Below, one piece after another: positions 36,851 through 45,964 of a stretch of 64,000 nucleotides of DNA (its first letter is position 1; every line of letters begins with the position of its first letter). The notes below the pieces were generated by a model. It saw only the letters and a program-made list of their open reading frames with translations. It did no database searches and was not told where the DNA came from. The DNA is taken from IMG/VR virus record IMGVR_UViG_3300008108_004064, positions 62,001-126,000 of that record; one strand, given 5' to 3'. The DNA is from a virus. The position numbers and the translations under genes are program-made.

Positions 36851-38686
36851 ATGAAATTTAAAGATTACATCCGAGAAGAAGCCAGCAAACCTGATACCAT
36901 AGTAGTCCTTAATGGCCGCATGAATCCAATGACTCGTGGCCACGAGGAAAATATAAATGGTATGCTAAAATTTGCCAAAAATCACAAAGCTGATCATTTG
37001 GTAATCGCTTCCCATTCTCATGATAGTAAGAAAAATCCATTAACTCCAGAACAAAAATTAAAGCATCTTAAAAGAGCTTTTCCCGGGGTTAATATAAAAA
37101 CGTCATCTAAAGAACATCCTACAATATTTCATCAGCTATCTCAGGTACATTCTCAGGGGTATTCCCATGTGGTATTGCCCTCCGGTTCCGACCGCACTGA
37201 GGATTATGATAGAATAAAAGAATATAATGGTAAGCATGGCAAACATGGTTACTATAACTTTAAGACAATTACAACTGCCAGCACCGGAGAAAGACAAGAA
37301 GGTATCTCAGGAACAGACATGAGAAATCATGTTACTAATAATAATTTTAAAAAGTTCAGAGAAAATCTTCCTTCTAAATTATCTGCAAATGAACAGCATG
37401 CCAGAGAAGTGTTTAATGATGTAAAGACTGGGCTGACACCAAAGAAAAAAGTTACCGAGGATTATGAAAATCCAAATCGCTTTGATTGGGGCACTCCTGG
37501 CGGTACTAAGTATATGCAGAAAATGACTCCGAATAAACCTATTGAGTGCGTAACGCCCAATGAGGTCTGGAGCGAAAAGATGGGAATGTGTGTTCCTATT
37601 AGAGAAGCATATATTAATAATGAAATTTTTAAATTGGATGAAATCGTTGAAGCAAAAAATGGTGACAAAGGTCCTATCGTATTTCGAGGATCAACCTATG
37701 TTACTATAAAATTAAACGAAGGTGTTACTGTTAAGCACTGGCTTAAAGATATTAAAGAGTCAACCGGCAAACTTGTTGAAAAGAAAACTACTGAGCCTGT
37801 TGTAACTTATAAGAAAAGATTTAGCGAAAAGAGAATACCTGCCTTATTAATGACTAAGGAACAACTTGTAGAAATGAATAAAGAAAATTCTCAAATTACC
37901 TACATGGGATATAAGACAGAGCATTTTGATATGTGCCCCTCTGCACATGCTTTATTCACCAAATTAATGACTTTAGATAAATTAAATCCTAAGTACATTC
38001 TTCAAGCAATGCAGGCAACAGATCACTATTTGGGTATAGAAAAAAATGCACAGGCGAAAGGATTCGCTAACGAACAAATGGTACATGACTTTAATATGAA
38101 ATTTGCTATTGCACATGACACCTTAAATATGTTATACGTTGAAGATAAAGATTTAGAATTCATGCAAGATCATCTTAAGATTATGTCTGATTTAAGTATG
38201 CATAGAGACGGAACCTTTGCGAATGAACCTTTAGGTACAGTAACTGTACAAGGTACAAGTATGGAAGAAAGTTCAGACAGCGCTGATTATAAAATTGTTA
38301 TAGAACCCGGCGGTAGAAAACGTAAAGTTCGTATGTTTAAAGAACAAAGAAAGACAATAACTATGAATAACAAATATTCTAATCTTCGTAAAAGAATTCA
38401 AGAACTTTACGAACCAGATGCTCCTACCCATAACCGAGACATTAATTTCTCAAACGAAAAAGATGTGTTCCATGGTATAGATCACCCAATTGCTGACCAA
38501 CACGTAGATGGAAAAGCTGTTGGAATGGTATCTTTTAAATCTTTTATGAATGATCCTGTTAATCAAAGGGTGGCAGCAGAGCACGAGAAAGATAGACAAG
38601 ATGTGCATAGAGCTCAAACTCAATTAGGATTGAATCCAAGCCCTGCATATAAGCAGATGAAAAAAGTAAAACAACTGGAGCCATAG
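36851..38686 (+). CDS. NMN adenylyltransferase-like protein with large C-terminal extension and capsid-targeting N-terminus
   Basis: A 611-residue protein. MKFKDYIREEASK is a capsid-targeting-like start. The nucleotidyltransferase core has VVLNGRMNPMTRGHEENI near residue 18 (the GH of the H/T-x-G-H motif), HVVLPSGSDRTEDY and the C-terminal signature EGISGTDMR near residue 155, as in I-S-x-T-x-x-R. The remaining ~400 residues include a helical domain (HFDMCPSAHALFTKLM, YILQAMQATDHYLGIE) of unknown role. It may make NAD or modify nucleotides; injection with DNA is inferred from the N-terminus only. Confidence 0.68.
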   Translation: MKFKDYIREEASKPDTIVVLNGRMNPMTRGHEENINGMLKFAKNHKADHLVIASHSHDSKKNPLTPEQKLKHLKRAFPGVNIKTSSKEHPTIFHQLSQVHSQGYSHVVLPSGSDRTEDYDRIKEYNGKHGKHGYYNFKTITTASTGERQEGISGTDMRNHVTNNNFKKFRENLPSKLSANEQHAREVFNDVKTGLTPKKKVTEDYENPNRFDWGTPGGTKYMQKMTPNKPIECVTPNEVWSEKMGMCVPIREAYINNEIFKLDEIVEAKNGDKGPIVFRGSTYVTIKLNEGVTVKHWLKDIKESTGKLVEKKTTEPVVTYKKRFSEKRIPALLMTKEQLVEMNKENSQITYMGYKTEHFDMCPSAHALFTKLMTLDKLNPKYILQAMQATDHYLGIEKNAQAKGFANEQMVHDFNMKFAIAHDTLNMLYVEDKDLEFMQDHLKIMSDLSMHRDGTFANEPLGTVTVQGTSMEESSDSADYKIVIEPGGRKRKVRMFKEQRKTITMNNKYSNLRKRIQELYEPDAPTHNRDINFSNEKDVFHGIDHPIADQHVDGKAVGMVSFKSFMNDPVNQRVAAEHEKDRQDVHRAQTQLGLNPSPAYKQMKKVKQLEP

Positions 38687-38687
38687 A

Positions 38688-39122
38688 ATGGATGAATTGA
38701 AAACAGCGTTAACTAAAGTTTTAGCAAATACTTTCGTTATGTACTTTAAAGCACATGCATATCATTGGAATGTAGAGGGAATGTTTTTCCCCCAGTTCCA
38801 TGAATTTTTCGGAAACCTATACGAAGAACTACACGGTGCAGTCGATCCTATTGCTGAACACATTAGAGCAATTGACGGTTACGCTCCAGCATCCTTATCA
38901 GATATAAAGTCTGCTTCTGTGATAGCAGAAAGTATGCTCATAACAGAACCTAAACAAATGATTAGTAATTTAATTTCTGATAATAATTTAGTTATTATTT
39001 CTTTAATGCAAGCGTATCAGGAAGCAGAAAAGGTTTCGGAAATAGGGTTGGCAAATTTCCTACAAGACAGAATCGACATTCATCAAAAACATGGTTGGAT
39101 GCTAAAGGCTAGTGCAAAATGA
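38688..39122 (+). CDS. dps: Dps/ferritin-like protein
   Basis: A 144-residue four-helix protein. FKAHAYHWNVEGMFFPQFHEFF near residue 20 holds the Dps ferroxidase histidine and following residues, and LYEELHGAVDPIAEHIRAIDGY the second half of the intersubunit site. Dps proteins oxidise Fe(II) with peroxide and coat DNA as dodecamers. It lies one base after a putative packaged-protein gene and overlaps the next by four bases, so it is expressed late with virion genes. With AhpC/AhpD it adds to an oxidative-stress set. Confidence 0.88.
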   Translation: MDELKTALTKVLANTFVMYFKAHAYHWNVEGMFFPQFHEFFGNLYEELHGAVDPIAEHIRAIDGYAPASLSDIKSASVIAESMLITEPKQMISNLISDNNLVIISLMQAYQEAEKVSEIGLANFLQDRIDIHQKHGWMLKASAK

Positions 39123-39562
39123 TTACATTTAAAAATTTTACTCAGGAAATTTCAGAAGAAGATATCGATAATCTAATCGAATCTTTAGAATGGGAAGATG
39201 TCATTGAGCTTTTTGATGAGGAAAATTTTATATTAGACGAGGCTATCTCCGCAACTGAAAGACTTAAGCGTGGGCAAAAGATGCGCTCAAGAAAAGAGAT
39301 GCTTAAGATTGCAAGAAATATTAAGTTAAAAAGAGCTGCAAATACAGATGTTTTAAAAAGAAGATCTAAAGTGTCTGCAAGAAAACTTCTTATGAGAAAG
39401 TTTCTGAAGGGAAGAAGCAAGTCTGATCTTTCCGCAGGAGAAAAAAGTGCGTTGGAAGCTAGAATTTCTGCAGCGCTAAAAATGGCGAAAAATCTTCCAG
39501 ATAGATTAATGCCAAAGGTTAGAGATATTGAAAGAAAACGTTTGCATAGTAGGGGAAAATGA
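39119..39562 (+). CDS. Small basic virion-associated protein candidate
   Basis: A 147-residue protein. The start MITFKNFTQEISEEDIDNL resembles the capsid-targeting peptide pattern of neighbouring genes, with an I-S-E cleavage-like triplet. The C-terminal ~90 residues are strongly basic and helical (RSRKEMLKIARNIKLKRA, KFLKGRSKSDLSAGE), suited to DNA binding inside the head. The gene overlaps its neighbours by four bases on both sides. No family recognised. Confidence 0.5.
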   Translation: MITFKNFTQEISEEDIDNLIESLEWEDVIELFDEENFILDEAISATERLKRGQKMRSRKEMLKIARNIKLKRAANTDVLKRRSKVSARKLLMRKFLKGRSKSDLSAGEKSALEARISAALKMAKNLPDRLMPKVRDIERKRLHSRGK

Positions 39563-39564
39563 GC

Positions 39565-40383
39565 ATGAAGTTTAAAGAACTCAGAGAAAGTATTACCTCT
39601 AGAATGATATCCATGGCGGTGAAACATACTACACCAAAGAAAAAATCCATGGTGAAAGAAGGTGAGGCAGAGGATTCTTTAGCTAAATCGGATAAAGACA
39701 AGTTTAAGTCCAAATCTTATATGGATAATGATGGCGGTGCGGCGGTACCAAAGAACTTTAATGGTGCTGACAAATATATGGATAAAGGCCCTGCTAGCGG
39801 TACTGTAAAGAAAACTTATATGGATAAAGGCCCGGCTACTCCTCCTGTAGTAAAAGAGGAATATCCGCAAATAGGAGATGGAATTTATCTAGAATTAGAT
39901 GATGTTTTAATTGAAACAGAAATTATAGATGAAACCGAAGATGGTTTTATTATTTACATGGATGAGCAAAGTGAAACTTTAGTATCAAAAATTCCTGAGT
40001 TTATTTTTGGGAAAGATACTGTTGATTCTTTGAAAAGAATTAAAGATAGGGATCGTGAAAATCAGGATCCTATGAAGAAAACTGCAGCTGCTGCAGATTT
40101 TTGGAGTAAAAGATTAAACAATCCTACAGGAAAAAATGTTAATGAAGCAGAGTATCAGGGTCGGGATGTTTCATTAAATAAACCAATGGCGGGCGATGTA
40201 GCTAAATCAAAAGTTTATGTTAAGGGGCCCAGCGGAAGAGTAGTGAAAGTAAATTTCGGTGATAAAAATCTTAGTATTAAAAAGCATATTCCTGCCAGAA
40301 GAAAATCTTTTAGAGCAAGGCACAAATGCGAAACCCCTGGACCAAAACACAAAGCAAGGTATTGGTCGTGTAAAGCTTGGTAA
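39565..40383 (+). CDS. Virion-associated protein with Cys-rich C-terminal domain
   Basis: Start at 39565 fits AGGGGAAA better than 39559, which overlaps the previous stop. The start MKFKELRESITSR has the targeting-like pattern and L-R-E. Residues 45-80 carry two short Y-M-D-K-G-P repeats. The C-terminal KSFRARHKCETPGPKHKARY then WSCKAW is a small Cys/His-containing module that recurs in virion proteins of aquatic T4-like phages. Function unknown; possible core or scaffold-associated protein. Confidence 0.58.
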   Translation: MKFKELRESITSRMISMAVKHTTPKKKSMVKEGEAEDSLAKSDKDKFKSKSYMDNDGGAAVPKNFNGADKYMDKGPASGTVKKTYMDKGPATPPVVKEEYPQIGDGIYLELDDVLIETEIIDETEDGFIIYMDEQSETLVSKIPEFIFGKDTVDSLKRIKDRDRENQDPMKKTAAAADFWSKRLNNPTGKNVNEAEYQGRDVSLNKPMAGDVAKSKVYVKGPSGRVVKVNFGDKNLSIKKHIPARRKSFRARHKCETPGPKHKARYWSCKAW

Positions 40384-40401
40384 TAGGCATCATTTTTTAA
40401 T

Positions 40402-40409
40402 AATAAATA
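40402..40409 (+). promoter_or_regulatory. Late promoter variant AATAAATA
   Basis: One mismatch from TATAAATA, about 30 bases before the ATG at 40438, where AAAAGGAAAT follows as ribosome-binding region. Confidence 0.4.
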
Positions 40410-40437
40410 ATTTAAGTAACATTAAAAGGAAATAAAA

Positions 40438-41742
40438 ATGGCACGTATAACAAACAACTTATTTGAATCAATTCAAAAAGTGACTGCCGGCGAAGTCGTA
40501 GAAAGTTCGGTAGATAAAGCTCATTACTGCGCTACACACGTAGAACACGCTCTTTTGGGCTATGGACAATGTATTTCAGAACAACATGCTGAACCAGATG
40601 AGAATGGCGATATTGCATGGTATACTGTTCAATTCCCAACGGGAACTCATAAAATTTCTACAAACCAACTTAGAGTTGTAGAAGGCAAATCTCATATGCA
40701 TTCTAAGAAGATGGCTGAAGATACCGAAGCCATCGAGGAAGCTGAAGGCGGAATTCCAAAGACCGACAGACATAAAAAATTAGCATCGCATTATGGCGAT
40801 CCAAATCGCATTACCAGAGGCGATGTCATCACTGCTGCTAAAAAGAATGCAATGAAGGAAGCTAAAGATGTAAGCGCTTTCGATTGGAAGAGTAAATCTA
40901 AGGCACCTGAAAGTAAATTTTCGGCTAAGAAAACTGCTTCCGGAACCATTTATACTAAAAAGTATAAAGAGGAAAAGGATGATGATGATTTAAAATCACC
41001 TTCAAGAAGAGCTAGAGATTCTGCAGCAGTTCTCGGTAAAGGTGAAGTAAGAAAACAAAAATCCATGAAAGAGGGAACCATGCAAACAGTTATTAACCAT
41101 AATGACTTCGTATTAGAAGTCACAGACAATCCTACGTTTAAAGATTATTTTGCAGCAATGCAAGCAATTGTTCCTTCTCTTGACGAGAACGTACAACAAG
41201 AAATGATTACAATTGCGACTGAAGCCTACAAAGAAGGTTACATTGACGTAATCTTAGAATCAATGGCAAAACAGGCATTTACTGATAGGATAAATAATTA
41301 TAGAAAAGCAGGCTATGAAGTATATAATGAAAAGTATGTAGTGAATTCTGGCGATCCATACGTAGAATATACTGTAGAAAAGAACGGCGAAGTAACGAAG
41401 TATGTACATACCGGTGTTGCTATGCAAGTTAGTGAAGAAGATGAGATTCAGACTTCTGTAGATTCTCAGGGTCGTATTCGTTATATGAAAGATCCAAAGA
41501 ATCCTAGTCCACAAAAATCATCTGTAGATGATAAAGGTAGACTACAATATAAGGATACAGACAGACCAAATTCTTCTTCCGTAGATGATCAAGGTCGTAT
41601 TCAGTATATGAGAGATCCAAATAATCCTACTCCTCAGTATTCTTCAGTTGATTCTAAGGGTAGACTACAGTACAAGGGACCTACTGCTGGTCCTCAGCAA
41701 ACTACTGTAGATGACAAAGATAGAATTATCTTCCGTAAGTAA
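40438..41742 (+). CDS. Virion protein with tandem SSVDxxGRxQY repeats
   Basis: A 434-residue protein. The first ~75 residues form a small domain (CATHVEHALLGYGQCIS, TVQFPTGTHKISTNQLRV). A middle helix region has RHKKLASHYGDPNRITRGDV. The last ~100 residues hold about five copies of a repeat, [S/T]SVDxxGRxQYM-DPxNPxPQ, at spacing of roughly 20 residues. Such repeats often build fibres or bind partners. AAAAGGAAAT precedes the start. Its role in the virion is not known. Confidence 0.55.
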   Translation: MARITNNLFESIQKVTAGEVVESSVDKAHYCATHVEHALLGYGQCISEQHAEPDENGDIAWYTVQFPTGTHKISTNQLRVVEGKSHMHSKKMAEDTEAIEEAEGGIPKTDRHKKLASHYGDPNRITRGDVITAAKKNAMKEAKDVSAFDWKSKSKAPESKFSAKKTASGTIYTKKYKEEKDDDDLKSPSRRARDSAAVLGKGEVRKQKSMKEGTMQTVINHNDFVLEVTDNPTFKDYFAAMQAIVPSLDENVQQEMITIATEAYKEGYIDVILESMAKQAFTDRINNYRKAGYEVYNEKYVVNSGDPYVEYTVEKNGEVTKYVHTGVAMQVSEEDEIQTSVDSQGRIRYMKDPKNPSPQKSSVDDKGRLQYKDTDRPNSSSVDDQGRIQYMRDPNNPTPQYSSVDSKGRLQYKGPTAGPQQTTVDDKDRIIFRK

Positions 41743-41750
41743 TGGCGTAA

Positions 41751-41766
41751 GCCCGACAGGTCGGGG
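41751..41766 (+). terminator. CCCGA/TCGGG hairpin
   Basis: GCCCGACAGGTCGGGG, a 5-6 bp stem directly after the repeat-protein gene and before AAGGAG of the next gene. There is no immediate T-run; weak terminator or mRNA stabiliser. Confidence 0.4.
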
Positions 41767-41802
41767 TCGTTAGCCCGATCAAAAAATAATAAGGAGAGCA
41801 AA

Positions 41803-42657
41803 ATGTCTCAATGGGGCAATTTAGATTACAAAGAATTGTTGGGAACCGCGGCAGTAGTTGAGGGCGCAACTAACGTAACAACAACAATCGGTAGCTTTAC
41901 TACAGCTAACGTAAGACCAGGAGACGCTCTTCTGATTTCGAACGTTAAGTATAGAGTAGCAGCTATTACTTCTAATACAACTTTAACACTAAGTAATGCC
42001 TATACTGCAGCAACAGGTGCAGGCAGGGCAATGGCTATACAACAATCGCCTAAAGATCTTCTAACCTATGGTTGGACGTCAAACGTTAATTACGATAACC
42101 TAGTAGGTAAGCGTAATGTATTTGGTGTAGATAAATTAGAAGTTCAAAATCCTGATGTAAAAGCCAAAGGTATTAACTCACCAGGCTGGGTGCATTATAA
42201 GACTTGGACAAACACTCAGGGCTCTACTCGTCACAGAGCAGAAACTTTAGTTGCAATGTCGAAGAACTTTAATAGTAATGCTATTCCTTCACTGCAACTT
42301 GATGCACCAGATGATGCAACAATTCCTGATTATGGTGTAACCGTTTCAACAGTTAGTGCAACTAAGACAGGTACTGCGGCATCACCAAGTGCAATTTATG
42401 CGGCAACAGGAACAGTTATTCCTTCAGGTCCGACCCCAACATATACATGGCAGTTCTCGCCAAATAATATCGTTTGGGTAGGTCTATTGAACAACGATGG
42501 TCCGGTAAACACAGGAAATGCTACATCGTCAATAACTCTATCTAATATCTACGCAACACCTAATGTTATTAGTGGTTATGTAAGAGTTGTAGTTGGTGCA
42601 GCAGGAACAACTGATACAGCAACATCTGCAGCATTCCAGATTGTAGCAGGTTCCTAA
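41803..42657 (+). CDS. Virion surface protein with Ig-like C-terminal domain
   Basis: A 284-residue protein. The N-terminal half starts MSQWGNLDYKELLGTAAVVE and contains RPGDALLISNVKYRVAAITS, typical of structural proteins in aquatic T4-like phages. The C-terminal ~95 residues (TPTYTWQFSPNNIVWVGL, SITLSNIYATPNVISGYVRV) read as an Ig-like beta sandwich of the kind displayed on capsids and tails. AAGGAG precedes the start. Confidence 0.62.
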   Translation: MSQWGNLDYKELLGTAAVVEGATNVTTTIGSFTTANVRPGDALLISNVKYRVAAITSNTTLTLSNAYTAATGAGRAMAIQQSPKDLLTYGWTSNVNYDNLVGKRNVFGVDKLEVQNPDVKAKGINSPGWVHYKTWTNTQGSTRHRAETLVAMSKNFNSNAIPSLQLDAPDDATIPDYGVTVSTVSATKTGTAASPSAIYAATGTVIPSGPTPTYTWQFSPNNIVWVGLLNNDGPVNTGNATSSITLSNIYATPNVISGYVRVVVGAAGTTDTATSAAFQIVAGS

Positions 42658-42683
42658 TTAGTGAAATAAATTAAAAGAAAATA

Positions 42684-45587
42684 ATGGCAGATCTAAAATT
42701 ATCTGATTTACTTGCCGCGACCGCTATATCTGAAGATACCTTCATTTATGGTATTCAAAACGGCATAAGTAAAAAGATTGGTTCAAATGTTTTATTCCAA
42801 AATCTAACCGACCCTATTCTTAAAGGTAGGGTCGTTTTAGATGGTGTGCAATTAATTAAGGGAACCGATACTAATCAAACTATTAGTGTAACTAAATCAA
42901 GAACTGAATTTAGTACAGGTTCTCTTGTGATGTACCCTAGTCTGCCAGAACCTTCTATTGATGGCGTTATTAAAATTCTAACCTTGGCAAATACGCAAGG
43001 TGGCAGAGTTGAAATAACTACAGCAAATTCTAGAATATTTCCTAATGTCTCAATTACTATGGATAAGCGTGGCGAGAGCCTTATGCTTATCTATAGTAGT
43101 AATTCTTATTCTAATGGCTGGGTTATCTTAGGAACAACACCTGGTCTGAAAACAAGTTTAGAATTACCTGAAGCAAATATTAGTGATCAAAGAATTCGTA
43201 GAGCTATTAGTGCGGGCAACGAAACTATAATTTATGATGAAGCTAACGGTAAAATTCGCATAGGCGATCTTTCTAATACTGTAGCGCAAATTAGTTTAGC
43301 CAATGTAACAACTGACGATTTACGTGAAGGTAACATCAACTTATACTTCACAAATAATAGAGCAGTAACTGCTCTAATTCCGGATTTAAATCAACTTAGA
43401 AAACCTAACGCAAATGTAATATACGTTTCAGTAAATGGTGATGACCGTTTAGACGGTTTAACAATGCCGAATGCTATTGCAAATATTCATGTTGCATTAA
43501 GTAGAGTTAACGCATATTGGACTGTTAAAGTTTTCCCAGGCGTTTATACGTTATATGGAAATCCTGTTACTATTCCAAGAAAAGTTTCTTTGATCGGTAA
43601 TGATTTAAGAACTTGTGATATCTATCCTGAGAATCAAACCGAAGACATGTTCTATATGAACAACGGAGCATATGTCAATGGGTTTACATTCAGAGGGCAT
43701 AGAGCAGCAAATCCGAATGATATTAAAAACGGATCTGCAGTATTCTCCTACAATCCCGATGGGTCTGCAGGAAATATTACAACCAGTCCATATATTCAGA
43801 ATTGTTCGTCTATTACCACTACCGGCACTGGCGTAAGAGTAAATGGTAATTACGTGGGCGGACTACGTTCAATGGTTCTTGATGCCTATACGCAGTTTAA
43901 TCAGGGTGGCATAGGTGTACACCTGTTGAACAAGGGATATATGCAGTTAGTATCTCTATTCACAATTTGCTGCGAATATTCCGTTCTTGCAGAACATGGT
44001 GGTTTTGGTTCCATTACTAACTCTAATAGCTCATTTGGTAATTTTGGTTTAGTTGCAGATGGTGCAAGTGAAACTTTATATTCTGCAAAAATAATTAGGC
44101 AAATTTCAAGTAGAGCAGTTGAAATAGAAACAACAGTTAAGCCAAATATTCAAGATAGATTATTAATGGCTAACTATAATCAAGAAAAATGTTTTAGAGA
44201 CACTGGTCTAATTGTAGATTCCTTAGCGTTAGATTTAGCATATCAATCAAATACTCAGTCAAGATTCGCAGGATTACAGTACTGGGCACAGAGCGTATCT
44301 AAAGTATTAGATCAAAAAAATGAAGTTTCATCTACACTTAGATATCTAAAGACCTTAGCTACGAACGTAGTAATTAACAGTACTAACTGGGATAATGCTG
44401 CCAATGTACCTTTTCAGGGAACAAATACACAAGTTATTTTGGGCGCCGCTCCCGGCGATGGCAACACTTCTAATTTGGTTGCAGGTGCGTTTGATTTATT
44501 TTTAGATGTTTATGAAAATGGTTTATTTGGCGTTACTGACAGGATAATACCTAATTCATATCCCGCAAATTCAAATCCAGTCATTCAAAATACTGCAAAT
44601 TTACTTATTGCAAATAAGAACTTCATGCAGTCTGAAGCGCAGGCATTTTTGACAACAAATTTTCCATACGCGACATATATTCCCGGAACAAGTATGTTCC
44701 TAGATGCGGGTAAACTTATAGATGCTATAACTTTTGATGTTTTACATGGCGGTAATAGACAAACTATTACCAGGGCAATATTATATTATGATTATATACA
44801 GGATTCAACCGCAGTTAGAAATCAAAGGGTTCAAACCAGCGGAGCTTTCTCCTTTATTAAAACCTTTATAGACGATATTCTAACTCTAACGCCTATTGCA
44901 AATACTTATCAAACTACTTATACTCAAAATACTACTATAGGTAATGCAGTAACCAGTAGCGAAGTTTTATATGTAAGAAATAGGATTGATGACATAACAA
45001 ATATTATTGATAACGGTCCTGATTATGAAAATGTTCAATATAATATTGAACCGATCTCGCTTACCGCAAATACTAACCCCAATGTAGTTCTCGCCACTCA
45101 GATTATTCTGGCAAACAGAGATTTTATTAGAGCAGAAGTACTTGAGTATGTAAATCAAAATTGGAAAGATTTAAGTAATGGTACAAGAAACTTCTATACA
45201 GTAAACGAATCAACTGACGTATCTTCTAACCTTTGCATTGTTACTTTTGATGAGAAAATTCTTGCCGTAGATAGACCTTTGGCAAATAATAGAATTAGTT
45301 TTTATCAGGGAAGTTACATATCAGGTTCTAGTCATACTTTTGAATATGTAGGTGCGGGAACTCAATTATTGCCTGCCTTACCAATGAATGGCGGCATACC
45401 TGTACAAGACCATGAAGTTGTTGAAACTCGTGGAGGTTCAGTATACTATACAAGTACAGACCATAAGGGTGATTTTAGAATTGGTAACGAACTACTAATT
45501 AATAGAGCAACTGGTACGATCAACGGTAGAACATTTAATAAGAGCTTGTTCGCGGTTATGACCCCGTACATTTTGGCATTACAATAA
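42684..45587 (+). CDS. Large tail fibre/adhesin with beta-helix domain (copy 1)
   Basis: A 967-residue protein. The N-terminal ~150 residues are a fibre-base domain (LKLSDLLAATAISEDTFIYG). Around residue 245, VIYVSVNGDDRLDGLTMPNA begins a right-handed beta-helix like pectate-lyase/tailspike domains, with PYIQNCSSITTTGTGVRVNG and LVSLFTICC. A further repeat unit is YNQEKCFRDTGLIVDSLALD near residue 500. The end, GDFRIGNELLINRATGTING, matches the end of the 53063 gene. It probably binds or degrades host surface sugar. First gene of a duplicated three-gene module. Confidence 0.75.
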   Translation: MADLKLSDLLAATAISEDTFIYGIQNGISKKIGSNVLFQNLTDPILKGRVVLDGVQLIKGTDTNQTISVTKSRTEFSTGSLVMYPSLPEPSIDGVIKILTLANTQGGRVEITTANSRIFPNVSITMDKRGESLMLIYSSNSYSNGWVILGTTPGLKTSLELPEANISDQRIRRAISAGNETIIYDEANGKIRIGDLSNTVAQISLANVTTDDLREGNINLYFTNNRAVTALIPDLNQLRKPNANVIYVSVNGDDRLDGLTMPNAIANIHVALSRVNAYWTVKVFPGVYTLYGNPVTIPRKVSLIGNDLRTCDIYPENQTEDMFYMNNGAYVNGFTFRGHRAANPNDIKNGSAVFSYNPDGSAGNITTSPYIQNCSSITTTGTGVRVNGNYVGGLRSMVLDAYTQFNQGGIGVHLLNKGYMQLVSLFTICCEYSVLAEHGGFGSITNSNSSFGNFGLVADGASETLYSAKIIRQISSRAVEIETTVKPNIQDRLLMANYNQEKCFRDTGLIVDSLALDLAYQSNTQSRFAGLQYWAQSVSKVLDQKNEVSSTLRYLKTLATNVVINSTNWDNAANVPFQGTNTQVILGAAPGDGNTSNLVAGAFDLFLDVYENGLFGVTDRIIPNSYPANSNPVIQNTANLLIANKNFMQSEAQAFLTTNFPYATYIPGTSMFLDAGKLIDAITFDVLHGGNRQTITRAILYYDYIQDSTAVRNQRVQTSGAFSFIKTFIDDILTLTPIANTYQTTYTQNTTIGNAVTSSEVLYVRNRIDDITNIIDNGPDYENVQYNIEPISLTANTNPNVVLATQIILANRDFIRAEVLEYVNQNWKDLSNGTRNFYTVNESTDVSSNLCIVTFDEKILAVDRPLANNRISFYQGSYISGSSHTFEYVGAGTQLLPALPMNGGIPVQDHEVVETRGGSVYYTSTDHKGDFRIGNELLINRATGTINGRTFNKSLFAVMTPYILALQ

Positions 45588-45597
45588 AGGATTAAAA

Positions 45598-45960
45598 ATG
45601 GCAACGTTAGTTCCCTTAAATACTTTTAAAACAATTGCGGCAAATATTACTACGAATCAAACATTACTCTATACTACTCCTGAAGAAGTCGCAACAATTA
45701 TTCTTACAGCTCAGGTAAGTAATACGGGAAGCGCCGACGCTAATGTTACATTTATTCATAGATCCAATGTATTAGTAGGTGGCACTAGAGTAATTACTGA
45801 TACAGAATTGGTTAAAGATTTTGACATCCCTACAAAAGATGCATCATCAGTTATTGTAGGTAAAATTGTTTTAGAAGAAAATCAGGCAGTTCTGGTTAGA
45901 GGTAGCGCAAATGCTACTCTAAAAATTCTTTTAAGCTTGTTAGAAACTTCATTAGTATAA
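45598..45960 (+). CDS. Small adhesin-module protein (copy 1)
   Basis: A 120-residue beta-rich protein starting [20 protein letters not shown], with a paralogue at 57215. Both lie between a beta-helix fibre gene and a gene starting with an SGR motif, so it is likely a fibre-connecting or chaperone-like structural part. Gaps to neighbours are 4-10 bases. Confidence 0.6.
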   Translation: MATLVPLNTFKTIAANITTNQTLLYTTPEEVATIILTAQVSNTGSADANVTFIHRSNVLVGGTRVITDTELVKDFDIPTKDASSVIVGKIVLEENQAVLVRGSANATLKILLSLLETSLV

Positions 45961-45964
45961 AAAA

